A stretch of 25,590 nucleotides of DNA, taken from Mxb001 sp046046455. Its GTDB lineage: Bacteria > Actinomycetota > Actinomycetes > S36-B12. Position 1 is the stretch's first letter. The number at the start of each line of letters is the position of its first letter. The notes beneath the pieces are model-generated. The model saw only the letters and a program-made list of their open reading frames with translations. It was not told where the DNA came from and ran no database searches. A program made the position numbers and the translations under genes. Shown here piece by piece: positions 8,015 through 16,800 of this stretch. The stretch lies in the NCBI GenBank assembly GCA_046046455.1, contig JBJOJS010000122.1, forward strand, positions 1-25,590. The letters run 5' to 3'.

Positions 8015-8058
8015 GTGAGGCCTGCCACCTCGGCCGTAACCGTGGTGGCAGGCCTCAC
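8015..8058 (+). terminator. Strong hairpin terminator after phoD
   Basis: Perfect 15-bp arms (8015-8029 GTGAGGCCTGCCACC and 8044-8058) enclose a 14-nt loop, 21 nt after the phoD stop. There is no U-tract, as is common in high-GC actinobacteria. It lies just before the -10 of the next gene, insulating plsB from phoD. Confidence 0.82.
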
Positions 8059-8065
8059 GACCGCC

Positions 8066-8090
8066 TAGGCTGAGGCGGCTGATCGGGAGG
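8066..8090 (+). promoter_or_regulatory. Promoter -10 (TAGGCT) and RBS of plsB
   Basis: TAGGCT at 8066-8071 fits a -10 and GGGAGG at 8085-8090 is the ribosome site. The Shine-Dalgarno ends only 3 nt before the ATG at 8094, which is short, but it is the only start compatible with the conserved N-terminus. It begins right after the terminator hairpin. Confidence 0.5.
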
Positions 8091-8093
8091 GCC

Positions 8094-9935
8094 ATGCAAC
8101 TGACCGTGGACGACATCGTCGCCTCGCCGGAGTTCACCGCGCGGGTTGCCGCGCTGTCCGCGGAGACCGGTCGCACCCTCGAGGACGTCAGTAGCGATGC
8201 GCGCCGCTGCCTCGAGGAGATGGTCGCCACCGTCGAGCCACGCAGCACCGAGGCGTGGGACCGGTTCGGGTCGTGGCTTTCGCGGTCCTACTCCATCGAC
8301 GCCTCATCCGATCGTCTCCGCCATATCCGCGAGCTCGGCCTGAAGCACTCGCTCGTCTTCCTCCCCAATCACCGGTCCTATCTGGACCCGCTGGTACTGC
8401 GCCGGGTCCTGGTCGGCTACGGCTTCCCGCCTAACTTCGTCCTGGGCGGCATGAACCTCGCGAAGTGGCCGGCGTCCGTCCTGGCCAAGCGCGCGGGACT
8501 GATCTTCATCAGGCGCAGCACCCGGGACGATCCGGTCTATCCCGCGATGATGCGCCTCTATCTCGGTGGGCTGCTCAGGGCGCACGCCAATCTCGAGTGG
8601 TACTTCGAAGGCGGTCGCACGCGGACGGGCAAGCTGCGACCGCCGAGGATGGGCGTACTGCGCTACCTCATCGATGCCTTCGCCGAGAACTGCGCCGATC
8701 CACTGTCTCCTCCTGGCGAAGACGTGTACTTCATCCCCGTCTCCATCGTCTACGACCAGCAGCACGAGGTCGAAGCCATCTCCTACGAGGACACGGGTGG
8801 CAAGAAGACTCCGGAGAGCCTGCGCTGGCTCTACGGCTTCGCACGTGCGCAGTCGACCCGGCGTGGACAGGTGCACGTGCGCTTCGGTGAGCCGCTCTCA
8901 CTCCTCGAGAGCCTCGCGGATGCGCGGGAACGTGCCGGCAGCGACGATCCCGTCACCGTCGTGCCGCGTGTCGCCTTCGATATCGCCAACCGGATCAACG
9001 CGGCGACGCCGATCACGCCGTCCGCCCTCATCACTTTCGCACTCCTGGACAACGAGGGTCGTGCGCTGACCCTCGGTGAGCTCCTCGACGTTCTCGATCC
9101 CCTGCTCGCCTATGTGCGCGAGCGGCGGTTGCCGCTGACGACGGATATCGACCTCGCGCGCCCCGATGGCTTGCGCACGGCCTTGCGCACCCTGCAGAAC
9201 GAAGGTGTGGTCGAGGTGTACGACGGAGGACTGGAGCCCGTCTATGCCGTCGCCCCCGATCGCTATCACGAAGCGGCCTTCTACCGGAACACCCTTGCTC
9301 ACTGGTTCGTCTACCGGGCAATCGCGGAAAATGCCCTGCTCGCCGCAGCGGAGTCCGGGGGCGACGTAGTGGAGGCCACCTGGTCCGCGGCTCTCGACCT
9401 CCGCGATCTGCTGAAGTTCGAGTTCTTCTTCCCCCGCAAGCGGGAATTCGCCGAGGACATGAGGGCCGAGGTCAACCTCGCGAGGCCCGGCTGGGACGGG
9501 GAGGGACTCGATCACGAGGGTGTGTTGAAGGCGCTCGATCAGACCCACCTCTACGTGTCCCATCGCATCATCGGTCCCTTCCTCGAGGCCTACCTCGTCG
9601 TGGCCTCGCGCCTTGCGGCCCGCGAGCCTGCCGCCCCGATCGACCAGGACGCCCTCGTGCAGGAGTGCCTCGGTATCGCCAAGCAGGATTGGCTCATGCA
9701 CCGGCTCCACAGCCCCGAGTCGATCTCCCGCGATCTCATGCAAGGGGCCCTCAAACTCGCGGACAACCGCGGACTCCTCGGCGTCGGCGGGGAGGAACTG
9801 CGCACGCAGCGCGAAGCATTCCGCGACGAGCTGCGGTCCGCCGTGGAGCGCACGGGCGTCGTGCGTCGTGCGGCCATGGCTCAAATCGAAGGGGATGGTC
9901 GCCGGACCATCTCGAGGATCATGCGGAGGCGTTGA
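8094..9935 (+). CDS. plsB: Glycerol-3-phosphate 1-O-acyltransferase, PlsB type
   Basis: This 613-residue enzyme transfers an acyl chain to sn-1 of glycerol-3-phosphate, the first step of phospholipid and triacylglycerol synthesis. All four GPAT motifs are present in order: motif I NHRSYLD (92-98, catalytic His93 and Asp98), motif II GLIFIRR (135-141), motif III FEGGRTRTGK (171-180) and motif IV FIPVSIVYD (213-221). The long C-terminal region (about 300-613) is the family-typical domain of PlsB, not of the short PlsC or PlsY enzymes. No obvious TM helix is seen; peripheral membrane association is expected. It is followed after 2 nt by the HAD-PlsC fusion, the same order as plsB2/plsC (Rv2482c/Rv2483c) in Mycobacterium tuberculosis, so the pair should convert glycerol-3-phosphate to phosphatidate. 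Confidence 0.92.
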   Translation: MQLTVDDIVASPEFTARVAALSAETGRTLEDVSSDARRCLEEMVATVEPRSTEAWDRFGSWLSRSYSIDASSDRLRHIRELGLKHSLVFLPNHRSYLDPLVLRRVLVGYGFPPNFVLGGMNLAKWPASVLAKRAGLIFIRRSTRDDPVYPAMMRLYLGGLLRAHANLEWYFEGGRTRTGKLRPPRMGVLRYLIDAFAENCADPLSPPGEDVYFIPVSIVYDQQHEVEAISYEDTGGKKTPESLRWLYGFARAQSTRRGQVHVRFGEPLSLLESLADARERAGSDDPVTVVPRVAFDIANRINAATPITPSALITFALLDNEGRALTLGELLDVLDPLLAYVRERRLPLTTDIDLARPDGLRTALRTLQNEGVVEVYDGGLEPVYAVAPDRYHEAAFYRNTLAHWFVYRAIAENALLAAAESGGDVVEATWSAALDLRDLLKFEFFFPRKREFAEDMRAEVNLARPGWDGEGLDHEGVLKALDQTHLYVSHRIIGPFLEAYLVVASRLAAREPAAPIDQDALVQECLGIAKQDWLMHRLHSPESISRDLMQGALKLADNRGLLGVGGEELRTQREAFRDELRSAVERTGVVRRAAMAQIEGDGRRTISRIMRRR

Positions 9936-9937
9936 AG

Positions 9938-11368
9938 GTGCCCGACATCGACGGACTCGTCGCTGAAGTCGAAGCTGCTCCCGAAGGCCCCGAGATCGCG
10001 GCCTTCTTCGATTTCGACGGGACCCTGATCGACGGCTACTCAGCCGTCGCCTACTTCCGGGATCGCCTGCTGTCACGCGATGTGGGCACCAACGAGCTCC
10101 TGCGCTCGCTCGTCGAGAGCGTCAACGTCGAGGTCCGAGGACGTGACGTCCATCGCCTCGTCGAGATCGGCGTCGGGGCACTGGGTGGACGATCCGTGGA
10201 TGAGGTCGACAAGATGGGCGAGCGGCTCTTCCGCAAGCACATCGCGCAGATGATCTTCCCGGAAGCACGCACCCTCATCGCGGCTCACAGGGCACGAGGC
10301 CACACGGTCGTCATCGCGTCCTCCGCACTGACCTTCCAGGTGGAGGCGGCTGCGCGCGACCTCGGTATCGACGACATCCTCTGCACGCGTATGGAGAGTC
10401 GCGACGGCGTGCTCACCGGCTTCGTGGACGGCCCGATCCTGTGGGGTGACGGTAAGGCGCAGGCAGTGCGCGACTTCGCCGCGGAGAGGGGTATCGATCT
10501 CACGCGATCCTTCGCCTACGGCAATGGGGCTGAGGATCTCGCCTACCTCGGCACTGTCGGTAATCCCCGACCTCTCAACCCTGCGGACGGGCTGGCTGCG
10601 GCAGCGGAGGAGCGGGGGTGGCCGACGGCGCGATTGTCGCGCCCCCAGCACCTCACGCCCGAGCTCGTGGTGCGATCCGTAGCGGCATACGGCGGAGTCG
10701 TCGCCGGGCTGGTCGCCGGCCTCGGCCTGGGACTGGTCAATCGGGATCGACGTACAGCGGTTGAGATCACCGCGTCAGTCGGCTCGGAGTTGGCCCTCGC
10801 GGCCGCCGGCATCACGATGGACGTGCGCGGAGCCGAGAACCTTTGGGCCGCGCGACCCGCAGTCTTCATCTTCAATCACCAGAGCCAACTCGACGTCATC
10901 ATCATGGCGTCGCTGCTGCGCACGGACTTCACCGGCGTCGCGAAGAAGGAACTCAAGACCGACCCGATGTTCGCTCCCCTCGGATGGCTCGCGGATGTCG
11001 CCTTCGTCGATCGCGCCAATACCGAAGAGGCGAAGAAGGCACTCGCTCCCGCCGTGGAAGCCCTGCGCGAAGGCAGATCCCTCGCGATGGCCCCGGAAGG
11101 CACGCGGTCGGCCACACCGCGGCTCGGCCCCTTCAAGAAGGGCGCCTTCCATGTCGCTATGCAGGCCGGAGTGCCCATCGTGCCGGTCGTCATCCGCAAT
11201 GCCGGTGAACTCATGCCCTCGCACGGGGTGCTCATCTCGTCAGGGACTCTGGACGTCGCGGTGCTTCCTCCCGTGCCGACCACGGACTGGCACCGTGATG
11301 ACATCGACCGTGAGGTTGAGCGCGTGCGCGCGATGTACCTCGACACACTCGCCCACTGGCCCCGCTAG
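9938..11368 (+). CDS. plsC: HAD-IB hydrolase / 1-acylglycerol-3-phosphate acyltransferase fusion (PlsC)
   Basis: This 476-residue two-domain protein starts at GTG 9938, with GGAGG 8 nt upstream at 9925-9929. The N-terminal HAD domain (about 20-225) has FFDFDGTLIDGYS with nucleophile D25 and acid/base D27, a Ser-containing motif II near IASSALTF, GDGKAQAV and AYGNGAEDLAYL. A short hydrophobic segment (248-268) precedes the PlsC domain (about 280-470) with NHQSQLD (313-319; His314, Asp319), FVDRAN, PEGTRS (386-391) and PFKKGAFHVA. The acyltransferase should acylate lysophosphatidate at sn-2; the HAD part is annotated SerB-like in such fusions but its substrate is not established. In HAD motif IV the first acidic position appears to be Asn197, which could weaken Mg binding. 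Co-transcribed with plsB. Confidence 0.92.
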   Translation: MPDIDGLVAEVEAAPEGPEIAAFFDFDGTLIDGYSAVAYFRDRLLSRDVGTNELLRSLVESVNVEVRGRDVHRLVEIGVGALGGRSVDEVDKMGERLFRKHIAQMIFPEARTLIAAHRARGHTVVIASSALTFQVEAAARDLGIDDILCTRMESRDGVLTGFVDGPILWGDGKAQAVRDFAAERGIDLTRSFAYGNGAEDLAYLGTVGNPRPLNPADGLAAAAEERGWPTARLSRPQHLTPELVVRSVAAYGGVVAGLVAGLGLGLVNRDRRTAVEITASVGSELALAAAGITMDVRGAENLWAARPAVFIFNHQSQLDVIIMASLLRTDFTGVAKKELKTDPMFAPLGWLADVAFVDRANTEEAKKALAPAVEALREGRSLAMAPEGTRSATPRLGPFKKGAFHVAMQAGVPIVPVVIRNAGELMPSHGVLISSGTLDVAVLPPVPTTDWHRDDIDREVERVRAMYLDTLAHWPR

Positions 11369-11378
11369 GCCCGCACGT

Positions 11379-11441
11379 CGTTGTACTTACCGGTGTGGTT
11401 GCTAAGTGGGCGTTTCAGCGACCACACCAGTAAGGACAACG
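11379..11441. terminator. Bidirectional terminator-like long dyad between convergent genes
   Basis: Two 24-nt arms (11379-11402 and 11418-11441) are reverse complements except for 3 positions and enclose a 15-nt loop. It occupies nearly the whole gap between the plsC stop (11368) and the stop of the minus-strand dehydrogenase (11446), so it can terminate both transcripts. It is longer and less GC-rich than needed for a simple terminator. Confidence 0.78.
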
Positions 11442-11445
11442 AAGG

Positions 11446-12483
11446 TCAGGATGGGTGGATGAGTGTGATCCCCGCGGGCTGCGCGGGCGTCCCGATGAGC
11501 GAGAAGGCTGCGGGCACGTCCTCGAGCGCGACGGTACGGCTCACCAGGAGCTCCGGGCGCAAGCGCCCTGACGCGACCAGGGCCAGGAGCTCCGGATAGT
11601 CGTGCGCCGCGAGTCCGTGACTGCCCAGCACCTCGAGTTCGCGTGAGATGACGCGGTGCATCGGCACCGGTTCGGTCGCGGTGCCGGGGGGCAGGAGACC
11701 GACCTGTACGTGGCGACCGCGGGGGCGCAGGCTCTCGATGGACTGCCGGCAGGCGACTTCGTCCCCGATGGCCTCGATCGAGAGGAGCGGCCCTCCGGAT
11801 GTGGCATCCCGGATGCGATCGACCAGGTCGGGAGAGGGCTCGAGCGCCGCGGCGGCGCCGAGTCGCACCGCGACCTCGCGAGCCTCAGCCGACGGGTCGA
11901 TCGCGATGACGCGGGCACCGAGCGCTCGCGCGACCATGACCGCGGCGAGTCCGACGCCACCTGCACCGTGGACGGCGACCTCCTCGCCCCCTGCGCAGTG
12001 CCCGATGGTGGCCACCGCGCGGTAGGCCGTCGCCACACGACATCCCAGCGATGCAGCGACATCGAAGGTGATGTCATGCGGCAGTTTCACCAGGTTGACA
12101 TCGGCTGCCGGGAGGGCGACGTACTCGGCGAAGCCTCCCCAGCCGTCGAAGCCCGGTTGCCACTGGTGCGGACACACCTGGTGATTGCCGGACTCGCACA
12201 CCAGGCAGCGCCCGCAGGCGCACACGAAGGGCACCGCGACACGATCACCTACGCGCCAGCGCGTCACCTCCGGTCCGACGGCCGCAATCGTCCCCGAGAA
12301 CTCGTGACCCGGGACGTGGGGGAACGTCGAGACGTTGTCGTGGCCGTGCCAGGCGTGCCAGTCGCTGCGGCACAGGCCTGCAGCTTCGACCTGGAGAACG
12401 ACGCCATCGGCCGGAGGAGTCGGATCGGGCACGTCGGCGACACGCCAGGGTCTGCCCAGGGCGTCATAGACGACAGCGCGCAT
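11446..12483 (-). CDS. Zinc-dependent medium-chain alcohol dehydrogenase
   Basis: This 345-residue MDR-family NAD(P)-dependent dehydrogenase has catalytic zinc ligands C38 (GLCRSDWH), H60 and E61 (PGHEFSG), with C148 in SLGCRVATAY. The structural zinc site is C90, C93, C96 and C104 in the CxxCxxCx7C lobe. The Rossmann nucleotide site is VHGAGGVGLAAV (171-182), followed by AIDPSAEAREVAVRLGA. All metal ligands are present and the length is normal. It should oxidise an alcohol or polyol or reduce the matching aldehyde or ketone; the substrate cannot be told from motifs. ATG 12483 follows a -10-like TAGCCT at 6 nt with no Shine-Dalgarno, another leaderless candidate. It is a single gene, convergent with plsC and divergent from the FUSC-like exporter. 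Confidence 0.92.
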   Translation of the reverse strand: MRAVVYDALGRPWRVADVPDPTPPADGVVLQVEAAGLCRSDWHAWHGHDNVSTFPHVPGHEFSGTIAAVGPEVTRWRVGDRVAVPFVCACGRCLVCESGNHQVCPHQWQPGFDGWGGFAEYVALPAADVNLVKLPHDITFDVAASLGCRVATAYRAVATIGHCAGGEEVAVHGAGGVGLAAVMVARALGARVIAIDPSAEAREVAVRLGAAAALEPSPDLVDRIRDATSGGPLLSIEAIGDEVACRQSIESLRPRGRHVQVGLLPPGTATEPVPMHRVISRELEVLGSHGLAAHDYPELLALVASGRLRPELLVSRTVALEDVPAAFSLIGTPAQPAGITLIHPS

Positions 12484-12489
12484 GGGCGA

Positions 12490-12495
12490 AGGCTA
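12490..12495 (-). promoter_or_regulatory. Putative leaderless -10 (TAGCCT) of the alcohol dehydrogenase
   Basis: On the minus strand TAGCCT ends 6 nt before the ATG at 12483, with no ribosome binding site in the gap. It has the same spacing as the other leaderless candidates in the window. Confidence 0.5.
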
Positions 12496-12591
12496 TGCCG
12501 AAGGGGGCGAGGGAACCGATCCGGCGTGAGCGCCGTCACCTCCTGCGGACCCATGACGGATGGGTTCATCGCATAGGAGGACCCTAGGAGC

Positions 12592-13785
12592 ATGCTCGCC
12601 TCGACCCCGCCCAAGGCCATGCGCACGACCGTGCGTACGCCGGGCACGCTCGTGCGCGAGATCTCCCGGGGGGTCCAGGGCGCGCTCGATAGCGCAGTCC
12701 GTCGTGCACGGGAGGGCTCGCTGACCCAGCGATTCCTCCGCGGGGCCGCCCGATCGTGGCCCACCGCCTGGCTGATCGGCATCACCGCGATCGCCGCGTG
12801 CACCGCCTGGGTCGCCGCTCTGCTGCTCGACATCGACGCGCCCGTGCCCGCAGCGGCCGGCGCCGTCATCACGGTGGCCCTGTCGCTCAACCGCTCACTG
12901 CGCACGGGACTCTCGCTCGTCGGAGCCACCGCGGCCGCTCTCGTCGTGGCCTTTGCGCTCTACCAGTGGTGGGGCCTGCACGTGTGGACCGTGGGCGTGC
13001 TCGTCGTGATCTCACTGGTCATCGGCCGAATGATGCGGCTAAGCCCTGAGGGTTCGCTGCAGATCCCCGTGACCGCACTCTTCGTCTACTTCATGGGTGA
13101 GGCACTCACCGATGACGTCATCGTGACGAGGATCATCGCCACGCTCCTCGGTGTGGGTATCGGTCTCGTCTTCTCCTTCGTCGCGCATCCCGAGCGCCCC
13201 GAGGAGCGCATGACCGAGCACCTCTCGGAGATTGGTGGTCGCCTGGGTGCACTGCTCGTGGCCATGGGCGACGTATCCGGCGACCGGCTCACCCGCCGCC
13301 AGGCGACCGAATGGCTCACGGAGGCTCGCTCCCTCGCCGTCGAGACCCGGCACCTAGGGGAGGAGATCGAGGAGCTCGGCCTGGGCCGGCGATTCAGCGT
13401 CGGCAGCGAGCGGGCTGTCGGTCGAGCCATCCTCGACCAGTACTCCCTGCTCCAGCAGACCTGCGACCACGTCAACTCGATCGCGCGGGGTCTCTTCGAT
13501 GCGACCTCGCGGGGTGCGGTGCGCCTGCCCGAAGGCGTGGGTCAGATGCTGACCTCTACCGGTGAAGCACTCTCGGTGCATGCCGACTCCATGGAGCGCG
13601 CCATCGTCGATGGTGATCCCGCGACGGGTGTGCTTGCAGCCCTCGAGGTCGTCGAGGAGGAGCGCAGTCGCTCGGTCGCCGAGCTCAAGGAGATGGACGA
13701 CACCGGTGCACTCCTGCTGGGCGGCTCTCTCGTGAGCGAGGTCGATCAGATGGCGAAGCGTCTCGCAGGGAGCAACGGCCGCTGA
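12592..13785 (+). CDS. FUSC / aromatic acid exporter family membrane protein
   Basis: This 397-residue protein has a basic N-terminal tail (about 1-55), a hydrophobic block (about 57-200) with the short paired helices typical of the ArAE/FUSC superfamily, and a soluble, charged helical C-terminal half (about 200-397). The tail and block read SWPTAWLIGITAIAACTAWVAALL, ALSLNRSLRTGLSLVGATAAAL, VGVLVVISLVIGRMM and the final IIATLLGVGIGLVFSFVAHPER. The N-rSlr-GlsLvGat pattern and the closing G-x-G-x5-F match bacterial efflux proteins of this group (half-size members related to AaeB). The likely job is export of aromatic or other organic acids; substrate unknown. AGGAGG at 12575-12580 lies 11 nt before the ATG, slightly long, while a second AGGAG touches the start. 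No partner periplasmic adaptor is nearby, as expected for a Gram-positive. Confidence 0.78.
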   Translation: MLASTPPKAMRTTVRTPGTLVREISRGVQGALDSAVRRAREGSLTQRFLRGAARSWPTAWLIGITAIAACTAWVAALLLDIDAPVPAAAGAVITVALSLNRSLRTGLSLVGATAAALVVAFALYQWWGLHVWTVGVLVVISLVIGRMMRLSPEGSLQIPVTALFVYFMGEALTDDVIVTRIIATLLGVGIGLVFSFVAHPERPEERMTEHLSEIGGRLGALLVAMGDVSGDRLTRRQATEWLTEARSLAVETRHLGEEIEELGLGRRFSVGSERAVGRAILDQYSLLQQTCDHVNSIARGLFDATSRGAVRLPEGVGQMLTSTGEALSVHADSMERAIVDGDPATGVLAALEVVEEERSRSVAELKEMDDTGALLLGGSLVSEVDQMAKRLAGSNGR

Positions 13786-13800
13786 TCTTCACTCAACGAA

Positions 13801-16800
13801 CTAGCGCAGCAGGCGCCCGTGACGGTGGCGCGTCACCGAGATCGCCTGCTCCTTGAGCCAGCGCGGTAACTCGACCTCTCCCGCATCGGTGACCGGCTGT
13901 CGATCGACGGCAACACCTGCCGCATGAGCGGCGGCAAACAGCTCAGGGCTCGCGGGCACCAGCAGTCGGAGTCGTTCGACATCGAGGCCACCGAGCCGAG
14001 CGGCGAGTTCAGCGTCGCTCTCCTCGCGCGGATCCGACCACGTCACCGGAGTGCCGGTGGTCTGGGCGGCGAGAGCCAGCACGTCGTACGCCGCACCCGA
14101 CCGCTCGCCTCGCACGACGACGCCATCGAGCGGGTGGTGGCGGAGCACGTTGCTCTCTGATCGCAGGCCGCTCGGATCGGTGTCGACGCCGAAGCGAGTC
14201 GCCCACGCGTCGGCGAAGGACTGCCGGGCCCGATCGACATCGAGACCGCGCGGCTGCCACCTGCCGTAGGTGTGCAGGTGGCTGGGTCCGCCCGGCTTGG
14301 AGCCACCGCCGATGCTCGAGCGCTTCCACCCACCGAAGGGCTGGCGCTGCACGATGGCACCGGTGATGTGGCGGTTGACGTAGGCATTGCCGACCTGCAC
14401 TCGGTCCAGCCAGTAGGCGATCTCCGCAGGGTCGAGGCTGTGGAGGCCCCCCGTGAGGCCATACTCCGGAACGTTCTGGATCACGATCGCATCGTCCAGG
14501 TCACGTGCGCGGATGACGCCGAGCACGGGGCCGAAGCACTCAGTGAGGTGGAACCACGCGCCGGGCTGCACATCCCAGATCACTCCGGGCGACCACAGGC
14601 GGCCCGAGTCGTCGAGCTGCTCGGGCTTCACCAGCCAGGACTCTCCTGGCGCGATCTCGGTGAGTGCCCGCGCGAGCGGGCCGCTGGGCGGGTTGATGAC
14701 CGGACCCACCATCGTCGCCGGATCCGTGGCCCAGCCCACGCGCAACGAGCGAACCGCATCGGCGAGGCGTCGCTTGAACGACGGGTCGTCGTACACGCTT
14801 GCCTCGACGATGGCCAGCGATGCGGCGGAGCACTTCTGGCCGGCGTGACCGAAGGCCGACTTGACCAGGTCCTTGATCGCAAGATCGATATCGGCGGCAG
14901 CGGTGATGATGAGCGAGTTCTTGCCGCTGGTCTCGGCGTGCAGGTGCAGGTCAGGCCGCCAGCCGAGGAAGAGATCGGCGGTGGCGAGCGATCCCGTGAG
15001 CACGACCTCGTTCACCCCCGGGTGGGTCACGAGGTGCTTGCCCACCTCGTCGTCCGGGGTCGGCAGCAGTTGCACGAGGTCGGGATCGACCCCGGCTGCG
15101 TGGAGCTGGGAAACGAGCAGCGCACCGACGGCGCGGGCCTCGGGCGCGGGCTTGAGCAGCGCAGCGCTTCCTGCTGCGAGAGCGTGGACGAGGCCGGAGG
15201 CCGGGATCGCGTAGGGGAAGTTCCAGGGACCCGCGATGAGGACCACCTCGTGCGCCTGCCAGTCGAGGTGCTTGGAGATCTCCTCGTGCTGCAGCGTGAG
15301 ATGAGAGGCGAAGAGCGCGAAGTCGATGGCCTCGCTGATCTCGGGATCACCCTCCCGCAGGGTCTTGCCGGTCGTCATCGCCATCGCGGCGAGGGTCTCG
15401 GCGCGATGCGCCGCCATGACCTCGGCGACCCGGGCGAGCACGGCGCGTCGCTCCTGCCATGACGTGCCGGCCCAGCGCTCCTGGGCCGCGCGTGCGCGCG
15501 CGATCGCCTCGTCGACAGAGTCGATCGTCGTCACGAGCGCAGGCTCGTCCGGCGCGGGCAGAGCGAGGATCGACTCGGCCCAGGCGCGATTGCCCGGAGT
15601 CGTGAAGTCGGTGTCCGCGACGTTGGCGAAGCTCCCGTCGGCGGCGAAGGCGATGTGCTCGCTACGCCGCTCCTGATCGCGGTGGCTGGTGACCTCGATG
15701 GCGCCCTGGCGATCCAGTGACGCCTGGAAGCGCTGGAGCTCGTGCTCCCATGCGGGGGAGTCGGGGGTGAGGTCGAAGAGCGAGCGCAGGAAGTTCTCGG
15801 GTCCGGAATTCTCGTCGAGTCGGCGTGAGAGGTAGGCGATGGACGCCTCGCGGTCGGCCTTCTCCACGACAGGGGCGTAGAGCAGGAGGGATCCCGCAGC
15901 ATCGCGGACGGCGCGGGCCTGCGCCGGGGCCATGCCCTCGAGCATCTCGATCTCGATCATCTGGGGATCATCGAGAGAGTCACGGATCGTCAGTGCCCAG
16001 GCGATGTCGAAGAGGTTGTGCGAGGCGATGCCCAGGCGCAGTGCGCCTGGGTCGGCGGTGCGCAGTGCCGTGTCGAGCATGCGCTTGTACGACGCGTCGA
16101 CATCCGCCTTGGAGTAGTAGGGAGCCTGGGGCCAGTCGTGCAACTCGGCCTCGACCTGCTCCATCGCGAGGTTGGCGCCCTTGACGAGGCGGATCTTGAT
16201 CGGTGCGCGACCCGCGGCACGGCGGTCATTGGCCCAGGCGATGAGCCGCTCGAGCGCCGCGTGCGAGTCGGGGATGTAGGCCTGCAGGACGATGCCGGCC
16301 GGCATCTGGGCGAATTCCGGCTGGTCGAGGACCTGGATGAAGGCCTCGACGGAGAGCTCGAGATCGCGGTGCTCCTCCATGTCGAGGTTGACGAAGGTGC
16401 CGTGGTCGCGTGCGATCCGGTAGAGCGCGGCGAGGCGCTCGGTGACCCGGGCGAGTGAGTCGTCCCAGGCGAGGACGTCGAGGTTGGCGCACAGCGCGGA
16501 GATCTTGATGGAGACGTAGTCGACGTCGGGACGGCGGATCCGCGACGCGACGAGATCGAAACGGGCCGCTGCTTCATCATCGCCGAGGATCGATTCGCCG
16601 AGTACGTTGACGTTGAGGCGGAAGCCATCAGCACGCCGCCGCGCGAGGTAGCGCGTCAACGGTGCGTCTTCGCCGGGGAGGATGACGCCGGTGGTCTCCT
16701 GGTTCACGCGCCAGTCCACCGCGCGCTCGGCGAGACGGGGTGCATAGGGAGCGATGACACCGATCATGCGCAGCCCGAGCCGGTCGATGGGGCTGAGCGA

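Noticed and set aside
6224..8248. Very long minus-strand open frame running through phoD and continuous with trmB
   Set aside because: It is antisense to an intact, motif-complete phoD, low in complexity (Arg/Gly/Val-rich) and has no start near the conserved TrmB N-terminus; high-GC shadow frame.
9938..10650. Separate serB-like phosphoserine phosphatase gene
   Set aside because: The HAD domain is in one uninterrupted frame with the PlsC acyltransferase, a known fusion; there is no internal stop or second start.
13110..13123. Perfect 14-bp palindrome CGATGACGTCATCG
   Set aside because: It lies inside the exporter coding sequence, encodes an ordinary stretch (DDVIV) and has no second copy or promoter context that I could see.
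14272..15462. 396-codon plus-strand open frame inside putA
   Set aside because: It lies opposite the motif-bearing aldehyde dehydrogenase domain and reads as Arg/Gly/Val-rich shadow sequence with no domain signature.
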